A DNA stretch of 64,000 nt, from contig JBJXGR010000014.1 in NCBI GenBank assembly GCA_046160045.1, forward strand, positions 1-64,000. Direction: 5' to 3'. Made by a program: the position numbers and the translations under genes. Shown one piece after another: positions 16,619 through 25,878 of this stretch; position 1 is the first letter of the stretch, and each line of letters starts with the position of its first letter. Source of the DNA: CAZGUX01 sp046160045. GTDB lineage: Bacteria; Acidobacteriota; Terriglobia; Bryobacterales; Bryobacteraceae. The notes under the pieces are model-generated. The model was not told the DNA's origin and did no database searches. It was given only the letters and a program-made list of their open reading frames with translations.

Positions 16619-17823
16619 TGCCTATGCCTTTACCCGATCTCTCCCGACACCGCCGCGCCTGCGAAGTCGGATTCGTTGCGCCGGCGCTGATTGCAATCGC
16701 CTTCGCTTTGGATGCCGGGACGCGGCTCCTGCCGACCGAGTGGTTTACTTTCCGGCCCCAGGAAGCACTCGGCCGCTTCCCGATTGCGGAAGGGCCGTAC
16801 TTTCCCCTTCACAGCGTTCGTATGAACCGCACTTACGGAGATCTTGCCAACCTTGGGAATCTGCCCTCGATGCGCCAGTACCACGCCCAAACCGCCTCCA
16901 GCGACGAATTGGGTTTCCGCAACCCGCCCGGCACGGTCTCTACCGGAAGAGTCGAAGTCCTTCTGGTAGGCGACTCGTTCAGCCTCGGCACAGGGCTCAG
17001 CGACTGGGAGACACTGCCGGCACAACTGGCTGTGCGGGGCGGCGTTCGCGTCTATAGCGTCGCAACCCAGAGTCAACTGCCGGCGCTGGGGCAGTTGCTC
17101 TCGATGGCTTCCCGCCTGCGCATGGACCAAGGCATTGTTCTGGTCCAGCTTTTGGAGCGCAAGGACACGCCGGCCGCTTCGGACCTGCTGGCGTCTCCGC
17201 CTCCGGTTTCGTCCTTTTGCGATCTGGGAAAATGGGCCCGCACGATCGGCAGCGACCTGATCCACTACTCGCCCTTGAAGATCCTCGCGAGCCGCTGGCA
17301 ACGGTCGCTCCAGGATGACCGGGTTCTGCCGAATCCTCTGTACAGAAACATCGTCACAGCCAAGCTCCGCAACGGCCAGGTGATGCTGTTTCACCGCGAC
17401 GAAATACGTGACGAGCCGCCCGCAGTCGAGATCTCCGCCCTCAAATGCCTTCAGCGCGAACTGGCGGCCCGCAACCTGCACCTGGCAATCCTGCTTGTGC
17501 CGAACAAGTACACCGTCTACCGGCATTTGCTCGCGCGCGGACACCCGGCCCCCAGCGAAGAGGCCTTGAGCCGTCTCGACCGGGCATTGCGCGATGCGGG
17601 TTTGCAGGTGATCCATCCGTTGCCGCGGCTTCGCCAGGCTGCGGAAGCGGCGTTCGCCCGAAGGCGGTACATCTACTGGCTGGACGACACTCATTGGAAC
17701 CGTGAGGGAGTCGCCGTCGTGGCGGCCGAAGTCGCCCGGGACTTAGCGGCGCCCGTGACCGATTTGCGGGCACAGAAAATGGAAAACCCGGCGGAAGCCT
17801 CCCGCCGGGTCGCTCACCGATAG
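16618..17823 (+). CDS. AlgJ/AlgX-like SGNH-fold acetyltransferase partner
   Basis: 401 aa. ATG 16618 overlaps the stop of the MBOAT gene (TGATG). One N-terminal hydrophobic segment (residues ~17-32) suggests a membrane anchor with a periplasmic domain. Block I is LLVGDSFSLG (Asp119-Ser120), and the C-terminal DDTHWN holds the Asp356/His359 pair, the layout of AlgJ/AlgX/DltD-like O-acetyltransferases. It would take acetyl groups from the MBOAT partner and place them on a periplasmic glycan. The last ~12 codons contain a terminator-like hairpin serving the convergent gene. Confidence 0.85.
   Translation: MPMPLPDLSRHRRACEVGFVAPALIAIAFALDAGTRLLPTEWFTFRPQEALGRFPIAEGPYFPLHSVRMNRTYGDLANLGNLPSMRQYHAQTASSDELGFRNPPGTVSTGRVEVLLVGDSFSLGTGLSDWETLPAQLAVRGGVRVYSVATQSQLPALGQLLSMASRLRMDQGIVLVQLLERKDTPAASDLLASPPPVSSFCDLGKWARTIGSDLIHYSPLKILASRWQRSLQDDRVLPNPLYRNIVTAKLRNGQVMLFHRDEIRDEPPAVEISALKCLQRELAARNLHLAILLVPNKYTVYRHLLARGHPAPSEEALSRLDRALRDAGLQVIHPLPRLRQAAEAAFARRRYIYWLDDTHWNREGVAVVAAEVARDLAAPVTDLRAQKMENPAEASRRVAHR
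17783..17809 (-). terminator. Rho-independent terminator for the DUF1326 gene
   Basis: CCCGGCGG (17787-17794) pairs with CCGCCGGG (17802-17809) around a 7-nt loop; on the minus strand TTTT follows (17786-17783), then TTTTC a few bases on. It lies inside the 3' end of the convergent SGNH gene, 26 nt past the minus-strand stop. Confidence 0.7.
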
Positions 17824-17834
17824 GATTCCTCGCC

Positions 17835-18512
17835 TTATTCCGCGGTCTCGACAAACGATCCAATGAACGAGCTTCGCTTGTTCGGGTTGCTCCAGGTCGT
17901 GCCCAGACCCCGGCCATTGAACCGGTGCGCCGTCGCCACCGCCGGCATGAAGTGGTTCGTTTTGCTGAAGGGCTGGTACCAGATCTCCTCATTGCGGCAG
18001 AGGTGATCGGTCTCGTGGATGGCGCGGGTTTCGATCTTCGCCAGAGATCCCGCGCTCAGCGTCGCCTTCATGCTATGCATATCGTTGTTGGCAAACGTCA
18101 GGTTGATCGGCGACGTCTCGACGCGCACGACATCCTTCAGCAGGTCGCCTGACATCTTGCGGGCAAAGCTCTGTAGTGCCAGGCGCTGTTCCGGAGTCGC
18201 CCGCTCGTCCAGGATCAGCACCGCCGACACCGGATTCACCGGATGATGGATGTCCCCCAATGTGGAAGTCGCACGGACCGCGGCCACGACACCGAGGCCG
18301 TCCAGGCTGGTTCCGTGCCACGAGCCCTTGGTGACTTTCCAGCCGAAAACCGCGAGGTCCCCGACCAGACCGACTTCCGCGTTGGCAAAACAAGGACCTG
18401 TGAATACGTCGGCCGTCCGGGCCTCGACATATTCCCCGTAAATGTTGTTGGACGGGATGCCTCCAGCAAAGGCAACCCCGGCCAGGAGAAGCACAGACAT
18501 CAGCCTCTTCAT
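17835..18512 (-). CDS. DUF1326-family secreted protein
   Basis: 225 aa with a signal peptide (MKRLMSVLLLAGVAFAGG). It has the DUF1326 pattern (PF07040, by eye): N-I-Y-G-E-Y-V-E-A near the mature start, an F-T-G-P-C-F turn, the WHG..LDGLGVVAAV strand, and AVLILDERATPEQRLAL. The C-terminal half is beta-rich with several His and Cys residues (NNDMHS, TDHLCR), so metal binding is possible. It is the last gene in a minus-strand run with the molybdenum hydroxylase genes, with an 89-bp gap to the small Cys-rich gene upstream. Function unknown. Confidence 0.8.
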   Translation of the reverse strand: MKRLMSVLLLAGVAFAGGIPSNNIYGEYVEARTADVFTGPCFANAEVGLVGDLAVFGWKVTKGSWHGTSLDGLGVVAAVRATSTLGDIHHPVNPVSAVLILDERATPEQRLALQSFARKMSGDLLKDVVRVETSPINLTFANNDMHSMKATLSAGSLAKIETRAIHETDHLCRNEEIWYQPFSKTNHFMPAVATAHRFNGRGLGTTWSNPNKRSSFIGSFVETAE

Positions 18513-18601
18513 TCGTTCACCTCATGACAAAATTCGATCGGCACTCGAAACCGGCCGCCCGGGCTCCTCAAATGCCCGGAAGGCGTATATCCAATACTGT
18601 A

Positions 18602-18814
18602 CTACAAACTCTTGTAGCACCCGCGGGCCGGATTGCAGCCGTACTCGTCCACGGCTTTGTTATCCGGACCGAGGCAATTGTAGGTATGCTGGCACCAGAA
18701 GACCGATTCGCTCTGGGGAACCGTCGGGTCCGATTCGGCCTCGATAAACAATCCCTTCCAGCGGAGATTGTCACACCGGTCCTGTCCGAGAATCGACAAT
18801 GCAGGTCGTTCCAT
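18602..18814 (-). CDS. Small Cys-rich protein coupled to the molybdenum hydroxylase operon
   Basis: 70 aa. Its ATG (18814) is 3 nt after the stop codon of the FAD-subunit gene, strong evidence that it is a translated operon member. It holds five Cys: one in an early R-C-D-N-L segment, then C-Q-H-T-Y-N-C and C-N-P-A-R-G-C near the end, a spacing suited to metal or Fe-S binding. No signal peptide. I do not recognise a named family. Confidence 0.7.
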   Translation of the reverse strand: MERPALSILGQDRCDNLRWKGLFIEAESDPTVPQSESVFWCQHTYNCLGPDNKAVDEYGCNPARGCYKSL

Positions 18815-18817
18815 CGC

Positions 18818-19801
18818 CTACGCCCTCCCTTTCGCGGCTTCCAGCAGCGCCCGCTTCACTGCCACACGGGCCAACTGGACCTTGTACGAATTCTGGCTCA
18901 GTGGAGTCGCATCGGCCAGGGCCGCTTTGGCCGCCTGCTCCGCCACCTCTTCGTTGATGGTCTTCCCCGCCAGCATCTGGCTGGCCTGGTTTGCCTCCCA
19001 GGGCATCGGCGCCACATGGCCCAACACCACTCGAGCCGAGTCCACCGTGGCACCCTTCATCTTCAAGGCGACCGAGGCGGTGGCCAGCGGCCAATCCAGC
19101 GCCTGCTTCTGCCGCACCTCGTAGGTAGCATTCCTGACCGCGGCCAGCGGTACGAGGATCTCGGTCACGATCTCGTTGGGCATGATCGCCGTCTCCCGCT
19201 GGGAATCGCTCGATGGAGTCACAAAAAACTTTGCCGCATCGACTTCCCGCGGGCCCTGTGCGGAAACGATCTTGACCTTCGCGCCCAGCGCCACCAGCGC
19301 CGGGCCCAGACTGGATGGGCTGACGAAGTAGGCCGGCCCCCGGTTGCCGAGAATGGCGTGATACTTGTTCTCTCCACCCGGTACCAGCGAGTTGCCGTTC
19401 TTGTCCGTCGCTAGCAAACCGCGTCCGCCGCGGTAGTACCAGCAGCGCGGCCGTTGGCACAGGTCGCCGCCTACCGTGCCCATGTTCCGGATCTGCGGGC
19501 TCGACACCCCAAGCGCCGCCGTGCGGAGGGATGGAAACAGACGCCGCACCTCGGCATTCTCGGCAAGTTCATCCAGGGTGGCGGTCGCACCGATCCGCAG
19601 TCCGGCTTTCGTCGACTGAATGCCGCCCAGTTCCCGGATGCCTTTGATGTTGACTACGCGCTTCGGCGTGTGAAGGTAATCTTTCATCAGGCTGAGCAAA
19701 TCGGTGCCGCCAGCCAGCAGGTCCACCTCGCCCCAACTCTGGCCGAGCATCTTCAGCGCGTCCTGCAGCGTTGCGGGACTTGCATATTCGAAGGCTTGCA
19801 T
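18818..19801 (-). CDS. FAD-binding subunit of a xanthine dehydrogenase-family enzyme (PaoB/CoxM-like)
   Basis: 327 aa. FAD-binding motifs: LLAGGTDLL (residues 28-36), then IRNMGTVGGDLC (105-115). The CQRPRCWYY segment corresponds to the place where E. coli PaoB binds its extra [4Fe-4S] cluster. Here Cys115 and Cys120 are present but the later Cys of that insertion are not, so that cluster is probably absent. Expected to pass electrons from the Fe-S subunit through FAD to an acceptor. Start ATG 19801 directly abuts the large-subunit stop, so the genes are coupled. Confidence 0.9.
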   Translation of the reverse strand: MQAFEYASPATLQDALKMLGQSWGEVDLLAGGTDLLSLMKDYLHTPKRVVNIKGIRELGGIQSTKAGLRIGATATLDELAENAEVRRLFPSLRTAALGVSSPQIRNMGTVGGDLCQRPRCWYYRGGRGLLATDKNGNSLVPGGENKYHAILGNRGPAYFVSPSSLGPALVALGAKVKIVSAQGPREVDAAKFFVTPSSDSQRETAIMPNEIVTEILVPLAAVRNATYEVRQKQALDWPLATASVALKMKGATVDSARVVLGHVAPMPWEANQASQMLAGKTINEEVAEQAAKAALADATPLSQNSYKVQLARVAVKRALLEAAKGRA

Positions 19802-21934
19802 TTAGGCATTCCTCCTTTCGAGCGCCGCCAGCACCCGGTCGGGCGTCAGCGGAAGATGACTGACACGAACGCCGATGGCGTTGGCCACCGCATTGGCAAT
19901 CGCCGTGATCCCCGAAATGGCGGGGGGTTCGCCCAGGCCGATGATGCCCCGGTCGTCGAACTCCTTCTCCAGGTTCATGTGAACAACGATTTCGCCGATG
20001 TCGCCGATGCCGGCCAGTTTGTAGAACTCCATGTCCGCATTCAGGACCCGGCCGGTCTGCTCGTCCATGATCCGTTCCTCCATCAGCGCCGAGCAGATGG
20101 ACATGATCACCGAACCGGACACTTGGCTCTCGGCCGTCTTGACATTGACGATGGTGCCGCAATCCTGCACGGCCACCGTCTTCACCATTCGAACCGAGCC
20201 TGTCTCGCTGTCCACCTCGACCTCGGCCATCTGTATGCCGCCCACGCCGGAAGAGTTCAGGCCGCCGGGGTTCTTGGGGTCGTTGGCGCCCATCTCAGTA
20301 ACGGTCTTCATTCCCAACTTGGAGCATGCCGCTTTCCAGGTCAGGCTTTTGGCTGGATTCCCCTTCACCTGAATCTTGCCGTCAACCGCTTCCAGGTTCT
20401 CCTTCGGAGCGCCCAGTACGGGAGACACGGCGTCGAGCAGTTTGTCGAGCGCGTTCGTCACTGATTTGCGGCTGGATGACGAGACACCGCCGATAGTCGT
20501 CGATCCGCCCGATCCACCCGAGGGTGGAAACGCATTGTCCCCGATTTTCACCTGGATGTCCTGGATCCGCAGGCCCAGCGTCTCGGCGGCCACAATCGCG
20601 ATCGCGGTCCGCGTACCGGTCCCCAGATCCTGGCTGCCCAACTCCACTTCCACAGTTCCATCCGCATGAATGTTGGTTCTCGCCTGGCTGGCGTGCCCGC
20701 CGCCCCCCCAGGTGTGAACCGCCAGGCCCAAGCCCCGTTTCAAGTGGCCCGACCCCGATTCGCCGCGCGGGTGCCACTTCTTCTTCCACTCCATCAACTC
20801 TATGCCCTTCTGGATCTGCTTTCGATAAACGTCCGGCCGCAGCGTCCAGTCGGCGTTCTTCATGAAAACTTCGGTGGGGTCCATTCGCAACTGCGCGGCC
20901 AGATCCTCGATGGCCGTGCAAGTCAGGTAGCAGGCCTGCTGGTGGTTCGGAGCGCGCCAGGCGCGGACTCCGCCTGCATTCACCGAGACCGCCGTATGAT
21001 TCTTGCGTTGATTGGGGATCTTGGTGAAGACATACGGAATTGGCGGAGACCCGCCTCCCGTGAATCCGCCCGTCGCCCAGGTGCTGGACTCCCAAGCGGT
21101 GATGGTTCCGTCCTTCTTGGCGCCCAGCTTGATCTTGCCGAACGCAGAAGGACGCACGCCGGCGATCGTCAACTCGGTGGCCCGATCCAGGAACAACTTC
21201 ACCGGCTTGCCGCCGCTCATCTTTGAAAGATGGCTGGCCTGATAGCCCCACAGATCGGCAACGAACTTGCTGCCGAACCCGCCGCCCACATGATCCATGT
21301 GAACGGAGACCTGAGTGGCCGGCAACTCGAGCGCCTTGGCCAGGTCGCCGCCGATGCCGCTCACGTTCTGCGTCGAAGGGAACAGTTTGATCTTCTCGCC
21401 CCACTCAACAACTTGGCCGTGCGGTTCCAGACAACAGTGGGTGATGACGGGGATTCCGTAGTTCCCTTCCATCGTCACATCCGCCGTCTTGAAGGCGTCG
21501 TCCGGATCTCCGGTCAACTGCTCGCCGGCCGCGGAGGCTCGAGGTCCGGCTTTCTTCAGATCGTCCTCGCGCGCAAGATGCGGCAGCGGCTCATACTCGA
21601 CCCGGATCGCCCGCGTGGCATCGAGCGCCTGCTCGAGGGTCTTCGCCGCAACCGCCGCGACCTCGGCGCCGGCCCATTGGATCTCCTGGCCGGCTTTGGC
21701 GATCGCCCGCACCGCCGTCACCCCGGGCATCCGCTCGGCGGGGCTGATGTCGATCGTCACTACCCGCGCATGAGCATGCGGGCAGGTCAGCAGGGCGCCG
21801 TGTAGCAATCCGGGCGGATTCAGGTCGGAGGTATATTTTGCCCGTCCGGACGCTTTCTGCCCTCCATCCACGCGATCATGCCGCTTACCCATCAGGCGGC
21901 GCTTTTCCATGGGAGGCCAACTGTATTCAGGCAT
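19802..21934 (-). CDS. Molybdopterin-binding large subunit, aldehyde/xanthine oxidoreductase family (PaoC/CoxL-like)
   Basis: 710 aa. Family landmarks: a GRAKYTSDLNPPGLLHG start, AHARVVTID, EPHGQVVEW, 'HVGGGFGSKF', RAWRAPNHQQACY, 'GSQDLGTGTRTAIA' and GSGGSTTIGG for the molybdopterin cytosine dinucleotide cofactor, and the catalytic Glu in GLGEPPAISG near the C-terminus. It hydroxylates an aldehyde or N-heterocycle using water. It overlaps the Fe-S subunit gene upstream by 8 bp. No signal of its own; probably exported with the Tat-tagged Fe-S subunit. Substrate cannot be told from sequence. Confidence 0.93.
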   Translation of the reverse strand: MPEYSWPPMEKRRLMGKRHDRVDGGQKASGRAKYTSDLNPPGLLHGALLTCPHAHARVVTIDISPAERMPGVTAVRAIAKAGQEIQWAGAEVAAVAAKTLEQALDATRAIRVEYEPLPHLAREDDLKKAGPRASAAGEQLTGDPDDAFKTADVTMEGNYGIPVITHCCLEPHGQVVEWGEKIKLFPSTQNVSGIGGDLAKALELPATQVSVHMDHVGGGFGSKFVADLWGYQASHLSKMSGGKPVKLFLDRATELTIAGVRPSAFGKIKLGAKKDGTITAWESSTWATGGFTGGGSPPIPYVFTKIPNQRKNHTAVSVNAGGVRAWRAPNHQQACYLTCTAIEDLAAQLRMDPTEVFMKNADWTLRPDVYRKQIQKGIELMEWKKKWHPRGESGSGHLKRGLGLAVHTWGGGGHASQARTNIHADGTVEVELGSQDLGTGTRTAIAIVAAETLGLRIQDIQVKIGDNAFPPSGGSGGSTTIGGVSSSSRKSVTNALDKLLDAVSPVLGAPKENLEAVDGKIQVKGNPAKSLTWKAACSKLGMKTVTEMGANDPKNPGGLNSSGVGGIQMAEVEVDSETGSVRMVKTVAVQDCGTIVNVKTAESQVSGSVIMSICSALMEERIMDEQTGRVLNADMEFYKLAGIGDIGEIVVHMNLEKEFDDRGIIGLGEPPAISGITAIANAVANAIGVRVSHLPLTPDRVLAALERRNA

Positions 21935-22577
21935 TTCGTCCTCCTCGCGACTTCATCTCCCGGGCCGCGTCCAGCACCGCCTTGCGGACGCCCACATAGG
22001 TACCGCAGCGGCAGAGGTTGCCGCCCAAGCCGCGCTCGACATCCGCCTCGCTGCGGACGTTGGAATTCCGGTCGAGGAAGCCCTTCGCTGCCATCACGAA
22101 GCCCGGAGTGCAGTAGCCGCACTGCTGTGCATCGTGGCGGACAAAGGCCGCCGACACCGGGTGTAGCTTCCCGGCTGGGGCGATCCCCTCGATGGTCTGA
22201 ATGTCTTTGCCCTGCGCATCCACTGCCAGGACTGAACAAGAGTAAATGACCTTGCCGCTCATGATGACGGTGCAAGCCCCACACGTTGCGCGATCGCAAA
22301 CCTTTTTTGCGCCCGTCATATCCAACTGGTCGCGCAACGCGTCCAGAAGGGTGACGCGCGGCTCGACACTGAGGTTCTTGGTCTGTCCGTTGATCTTGAG
22401 AGCGATGTTGACGGCGCCGGGCCCCACGGCACTGGAGCCAGCCGCCGGTGGCGCTGCCGAGGCTTCATGGACGAGCCCTAGCGCTCCGCCCCCCGCGCCG
22501 ACGCCCTGGAGGAAGCCACGCCGCGATACCGGGCTCTTCCGCTTCCCAGGAGCGTCTGGGTCTTTCTTGGAACTCAT
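21927..22577 (-). CDS. 2x[2Fe-2S] iron-sulfur subunit with Tat signal (PaoA/YagT-like)
   Basis: 216 aa from ATG 22577, with AAGGAAGGT 6 nt upstream. The N-terminus has a twin-arginine motif (SRRGFLQG) and an Ala/Gly hydrophobic stretch, so export of the folded complex is expected. Plant-type [2Fe-2S] ligands are in VCDRATCGACTV plus a later Cys (YSC); the second cluster uses QCGYCTPG and NLCRCGTY. It is the first gene of the operon Fe-S, Mo, FAD, small Cys-rich protein, the same order of roles as E. coli paoABC except that Mo and FAD subunits are swapped. Confidence 0.93.
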   Translation of the reverse strand: MSSKKDPDAPGKRKSPVSRRGFLQGVGAGGGALGLVHEASAAPPAAGSSAVGPGAVNIALKINGQTKNLSVEPRVTLLDALRDQLDMTGAKKVCDRATCGACTVIMSGKVIYSCSVLAVDAQGKDIQTIEGIAPAGKLHPVSAAFVRHDAQQCGYCTPGFVMAAKGFLDRNSNVRSEADVERGLGGNLCRCGTYVGVRKAVLDAAREMKSRGGRNA

Positions 22578-22770
22578 CAGACACCTTCCTTTCCTGCATG
22601 TTTCGGTGATGATGCGGATTAACGATGTACGGGTGAATCGACACAAATATATCACACTGCCGGGACCGGAACTCAAGGAGGTCCCAAAGCCCACAGGAAG
22701 CCCGGCGCGCCGCCGAGAGACAGCTCCTCTAGTACGAATCCGACCGCCAGGCTCACGACCCCGCACAAAC

Positions 22771-22797
22771 AAAAAGGGGAGGCCGGATGGCCTCCCC
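22771..22797 (-). terminator. Rho-independent terminator after the TPR gene
   Basis: A perfect 9-bp stem, GGGGAGGCC (22776-22784) with GGCCTCCCC (22789-22797) and loop GGAT; on the minus strand it is followed by TTTTTGTTTG. It lies 33 bp past the stop of the minus-strand TPR gene and before the Fe-S gene promoter region. Confidence 0.85.
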
Positions 22798-22829
22798 TCG
22801 ATTGTCTGCACCGCGGAGGAACCGCGCGT

Positions 22830-24131
22830 CTATTTCTTCTTAGCCGCCGGCGCGCGGCGAACGGGTCTGGCCGCCGGTGCGCGTTTGGGCGGCGCAGGCC
22901 ATCCGTTGATGTCTTTGCGCTCCGCGATGTCAAAGGTCAGTTTAAAAGGATCCTTCTGAATCGCCGAGGGGATGCCGCTGAACTCGATCTCGGTGCCCGG
23001 CTCGGCCGGGTTCGGCAGGGCCGTCGCCAGCACTAGCTTACAGTCGGCAACCGTTCCCTCACCGACCGCGAGTTCGATCTCCTTGGGCGCTTTTTCGGGC
23101 TTCTGCGAAATCACCTTGCCCTTGAACTTGGTCACGCCGTTGACGCCGCCGGGAAGATCGGCGCCCTTCACTTTCTCATTGAAGTAGGTCTCGCCGTCCG
23201 GAGCCAGAAGCGCCTCGCGAATCGTCTCCCAGAGGGCCAAGGCTGGATTGGCGGCCGCACGCGCCTGGGATTTCTCTTGATCGACTTCGGATTTGCTCTT
23301 GATCTTGAAGCCCGCAGGGGGCATCGCCGAAGCGATTGCGGCCTTACGAACCTCATCGAGTCCCTCTGAAGAGCCATGGTAGGAGTTATAGGCCTTCACA
23401 AAAAACGCATCCACCGGCTTCTTTTGCGCATCCGGAAATGCGCCGACGCCGGCGAGGGATGCCGCCCGTGCAAAGTGGAAAAGCACCTCAGACTGGCGAT
23501 CGGGATCTTTTTGCTGGTAGATCGCCATGCCGAGCGAGTACGAAACCTGCGCGAAGTTCGGATTCAACTCCAATGCCTTCCGATAGCTTTCCTCCGCCTT
23601 CTTGGGCTCTTTCCTGGTGGTGGCGACAAAACCCAGAGCCTTGTGCGCGATCACCGTGGTCTCTTTCTTCGTCGCCTGCCACTTGGCGTCATCGGTGATA
23701 CTTGCGGGCTTCTCCGAGGAGAGCAATCCCTGCGCGGCTTTCTCGCCCGTCGCCAGGGTGTCCGGGGTCACCGGCAAACTTTCGACCAGCAACGTCAACC
23801 AGTAGAGTGCAGCCAGATCCTTTGGATCGTTGGCCAGCATCTCGTTGGCGGTATCCCACATTTTTTGGGCGTTGCCCAACTGCTGGTATGCCGTCAGGAT
23901 GAGATTGAGCCGCTCGGCCTTGTAGTCCGATTCCGGGTACTTCTCCTTCCATGCCTGAAGCGCTGCAAGGCGCTTGTTGGCATCGGCCGCCTGGTCGGTT
24001 GCGGCCTTGAACATCTCATATTCCTGAGCATCCTTCACCTTCTTTTCCTTCGCTTGCGCGAAGATCATGGAGGCGCTCAGTAGACCGACCAGTGCCACGC
24101 CGAGAACTTGTTTTGTCAGTTGATGGAACAC
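22830..24131 (-). CDS. Secreted TPR-repeat protein with basic Pro/Ala tail
   Basis: 433 aa from GTG 24131, chosen because GGAGGA sits about 8 nt upstream; GTG 24149 would place that site inside the gene. Signal peptide-like start (FHQLTKQVLGVALVGLLSA...FAQA). TPR-like helix pairs run at residues ~40-210, clearest in 'KKAEESYRKALELNPNFAQVSYSLG'. The C-terminal third is beta-rich (a possible small binding domain) and ends in a Pro/Ala/Arg/Lys tail (RAPAARPVRRAPAAKKK). A common Acidobacteria type with unknown partner, probably a periplasmic scaffold. Confidence 0.75.
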   Translation of the reverse strand: MFHQLTKQVLGVALVGLLSASMIFAQAKEKKVKDAQEYEMFKAATDQAADANKRLAALQAWKEKYPESDYKAERLNLILTAYQQLGNAQKMWDTANEMLANDPKDLAALYWLTLLVESLPVTPDTLATGEKAAQGLLSSEKPASITDDAKWQATKKETTVIAHKALGFVATTRKEPKKAEESYRKALELNPNFAQVSYSLGMAIYQQKDPDRQSEVLFHFARAASLAGVGAFPDAQKKPVDAFFVKAYNSYHGSSEGLDEVRKAAIASAMPPAGFKIKSKSEVDQEKSQARAAANPALALWETIREALLAPDGETYFNEKVKGADLPGGVNGVTKFKGKVISQKPEKAPKEIELAVGEGTVADCKLVLATALPNPAEPGTEIEFSGIPSAIQKDPFKLTFDIAERKDINGWPAPPKRAPAARPVRRAPAAKKK

Positions 24132-24388
24132 TCGAACTTCCTCCAACACCCGTTACGTTAAGTGCAAGTCAGCAAAATCAGAGGGGGCCGCACGCGACTG
24201 AGCACGATCGGCTCGGATCCTGCTGTGCCATGTGGACTCTTGCGGAGTATATCCGAACCTGACACTGCACCGCAACCGTTTGGACGCCGGCGTGGTTCGG
24301 TTTGTTTCCGAGATCCGGTACAACCCCACAACTTTTACACCCGGCACATGGCTCCAACTGCCTCTATGATAGAATCCGCAGATCCGGA

Positions 24389-25858
24389 ATGCACTACTTC
24401 GACCTGGGGGTCATCGCCGCCTACCTCATTGGTATTACTCTGTTCGGCGCGAGATTCCGGCGCGGACAAAAGGACCTCAGGGACTACTTCCTCGGCGGAC
24501 GTACCGCGCCATGGTGGGCGATCAGCCTGTCGATCGTTTCGGCTGAAACCAGCACGCTGACCATAATCGGCACACCCGCGCTGGCGTTCGGCGGGAATCT
24601 GGGCTTCCTGCAACTGGTATTCGGCTACCTGCTAGCCCGCATTGTCATCTCCTCTCTGCTGCTGCCCCACTACTTCCGCGGCGAGATGTTCACGGCCTAT
24701 GAGTTGATGCGGCGGCGTTTTGGCGAACGTCTCCGCCGCTGGACCGCGTGCACGTTTCTGGCCACCCGGGCGCTGGCGGAAGGGGTGCGCGTGTTCGCCA
24801 TTTCCATCGTGATCTCCATTGTGCTCGGCACCGGCGAGATCGCCTCGATTGTTCTGATTGTCGGTTTGACCCTGTTTTACACCTTTGAGGGTGGTATGAC
24901 CGCAGTCATCTGGACCGACGTCGTGCAGATGTTCATCTATGTTGGCGGGGCGGCCCTGAGTTTCTTCGTGATCCTCGAAAAGATTCCGGGCGGCTGGGAG
25001 CATGTGACGGCTGTCGCTGGCGTGGCAGGGAAGCTTCAGATCTTTGATTTCCGCTTTGCGGCCAACCTCGAGTTCTTCAGCCGTCCCTATTCGTTCTGGG
25101 CGGGAATCCTCGGCGGCTGCTTTCTCACCACAGCCAGCCATGGAACCGATCAATTGATTGTGCAGCGCCTGCTCAGCGCCCGCAGCGAAAGCCAGAGCCG
25201 GCTGGCCTTGCTCGCAAGCTGGGGTGTAATCTTCCTCCAGTTCACACTGTTTCTGTTGATCGGCGTCGCATTGTTTGTCTTCTACTCGGACGCGCACCTG
25301 CCCCCGCCTCACCCTCCCGATCGCATCTATCCCCAGTTCATCTGGCAGTACTTGCCGCCAGGGGTCGCGGGCATCGTTATGGCGGCGATTCTGGCGGCGG
25401 CTATGGCCAATATCAGCGCGGCTTTGAATTCGCTCGCGTCGACCACGGTGGTTGATATTCTCAGGCCGATGGGCAAAGCTCTGTCAGACAAAGCCAGCCT
25501 GAGGGTCGCACGTCTGGCAACCGTCTTCTGGGGACTCGTGTTGCTTGGAATCGCCATTTTCGCCAGAAGTTGGGGGCCGGTGCTCGAAGCCGGGTTGGCC
25601 ATTGCGTCGATTCCGCTTGGCGCGCTTCTTGGGGTCTTTCTCTTGGGAGTCACCACCCGCCGGGTGGCGGAATCGCATGCCATCCTGGGCATGCTCTCCG
25701 GCTTCGCGATGATCACGTTTGTGCGCTTCGCCACACCCATTGCTTGGAGTTGGTATGTGCTGATTGGAACCACGACCACCTACCTGGTGGCGATGCTGGC
25801 ATCGCTCCTGGCTCCGGCGGACAGGGCGGCACCTGATGAAACCGGCCTCCGCTGGTGA
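24389..25858 (+). CDS. Sodium:solute symporter (SSS family)
   Basis: 489 aa from ATG 24389, at the first membrane helix (FDLGVIAAYLIGITLFGARF). About 13 hydrophobic segments. Family signatures: DYFLGGRTAPWWAISLSIVSAETST in helix 1-2 (sodium-site Ser/Thr), 'GGMTAVIWTDVVQMFIY', 'SHGTDQLIVQRLL' and 'ANISAALNSLASTTVVDI'. These match SSF transporters such as SGLT/PutP-like proteins. The substrate is not evident. A permease of another family follows 20 bp downstream on the same strand. Confidence 0.9.
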   Translation: MHYFDLGVIAAYLIGITLFGARFRRGQKDLRDYFLGGRTAPWWAISLSIVSAETSTLTIIGTPALAFGGNLGFLQLVFGYLLARIVISSLLLPHYFRGEMFTAYELMRRRFGERLRRWTACTFLATRALAEGVRVFAISIVISIVLGTGEIASIVLIVGLTLFYTFEGGMTAVIWTDVVQMFIYVGGAALSFFVILEKIPGGWEHVTAVAGVAGKLQIFDFRFAANLEFFSRPYSFWAGILGGCFLTTASHGTDQLIVQRLLSARSESQSRLALLASWGVIFLQFTLFLLIGVALFVFYSDAHLPPPHPPDRIYPQFIWQYLPPGVAGIVMAAILAAAMANISAALNSLASTTVVDILRPMGKALSDKASLRVARLATVFWGLVLLGIAIFARSWGPVLEAGLAIASIPLGALLGVFLLGVTTRRVAESHAILGMLSGFAMITFVRFATPIAWSWYVLIGTTTTYLVAMLASLLAPADRAAPDETGLRW

Positions 25859-25878
25859 TGTGTAAGGGGCACTGAATC

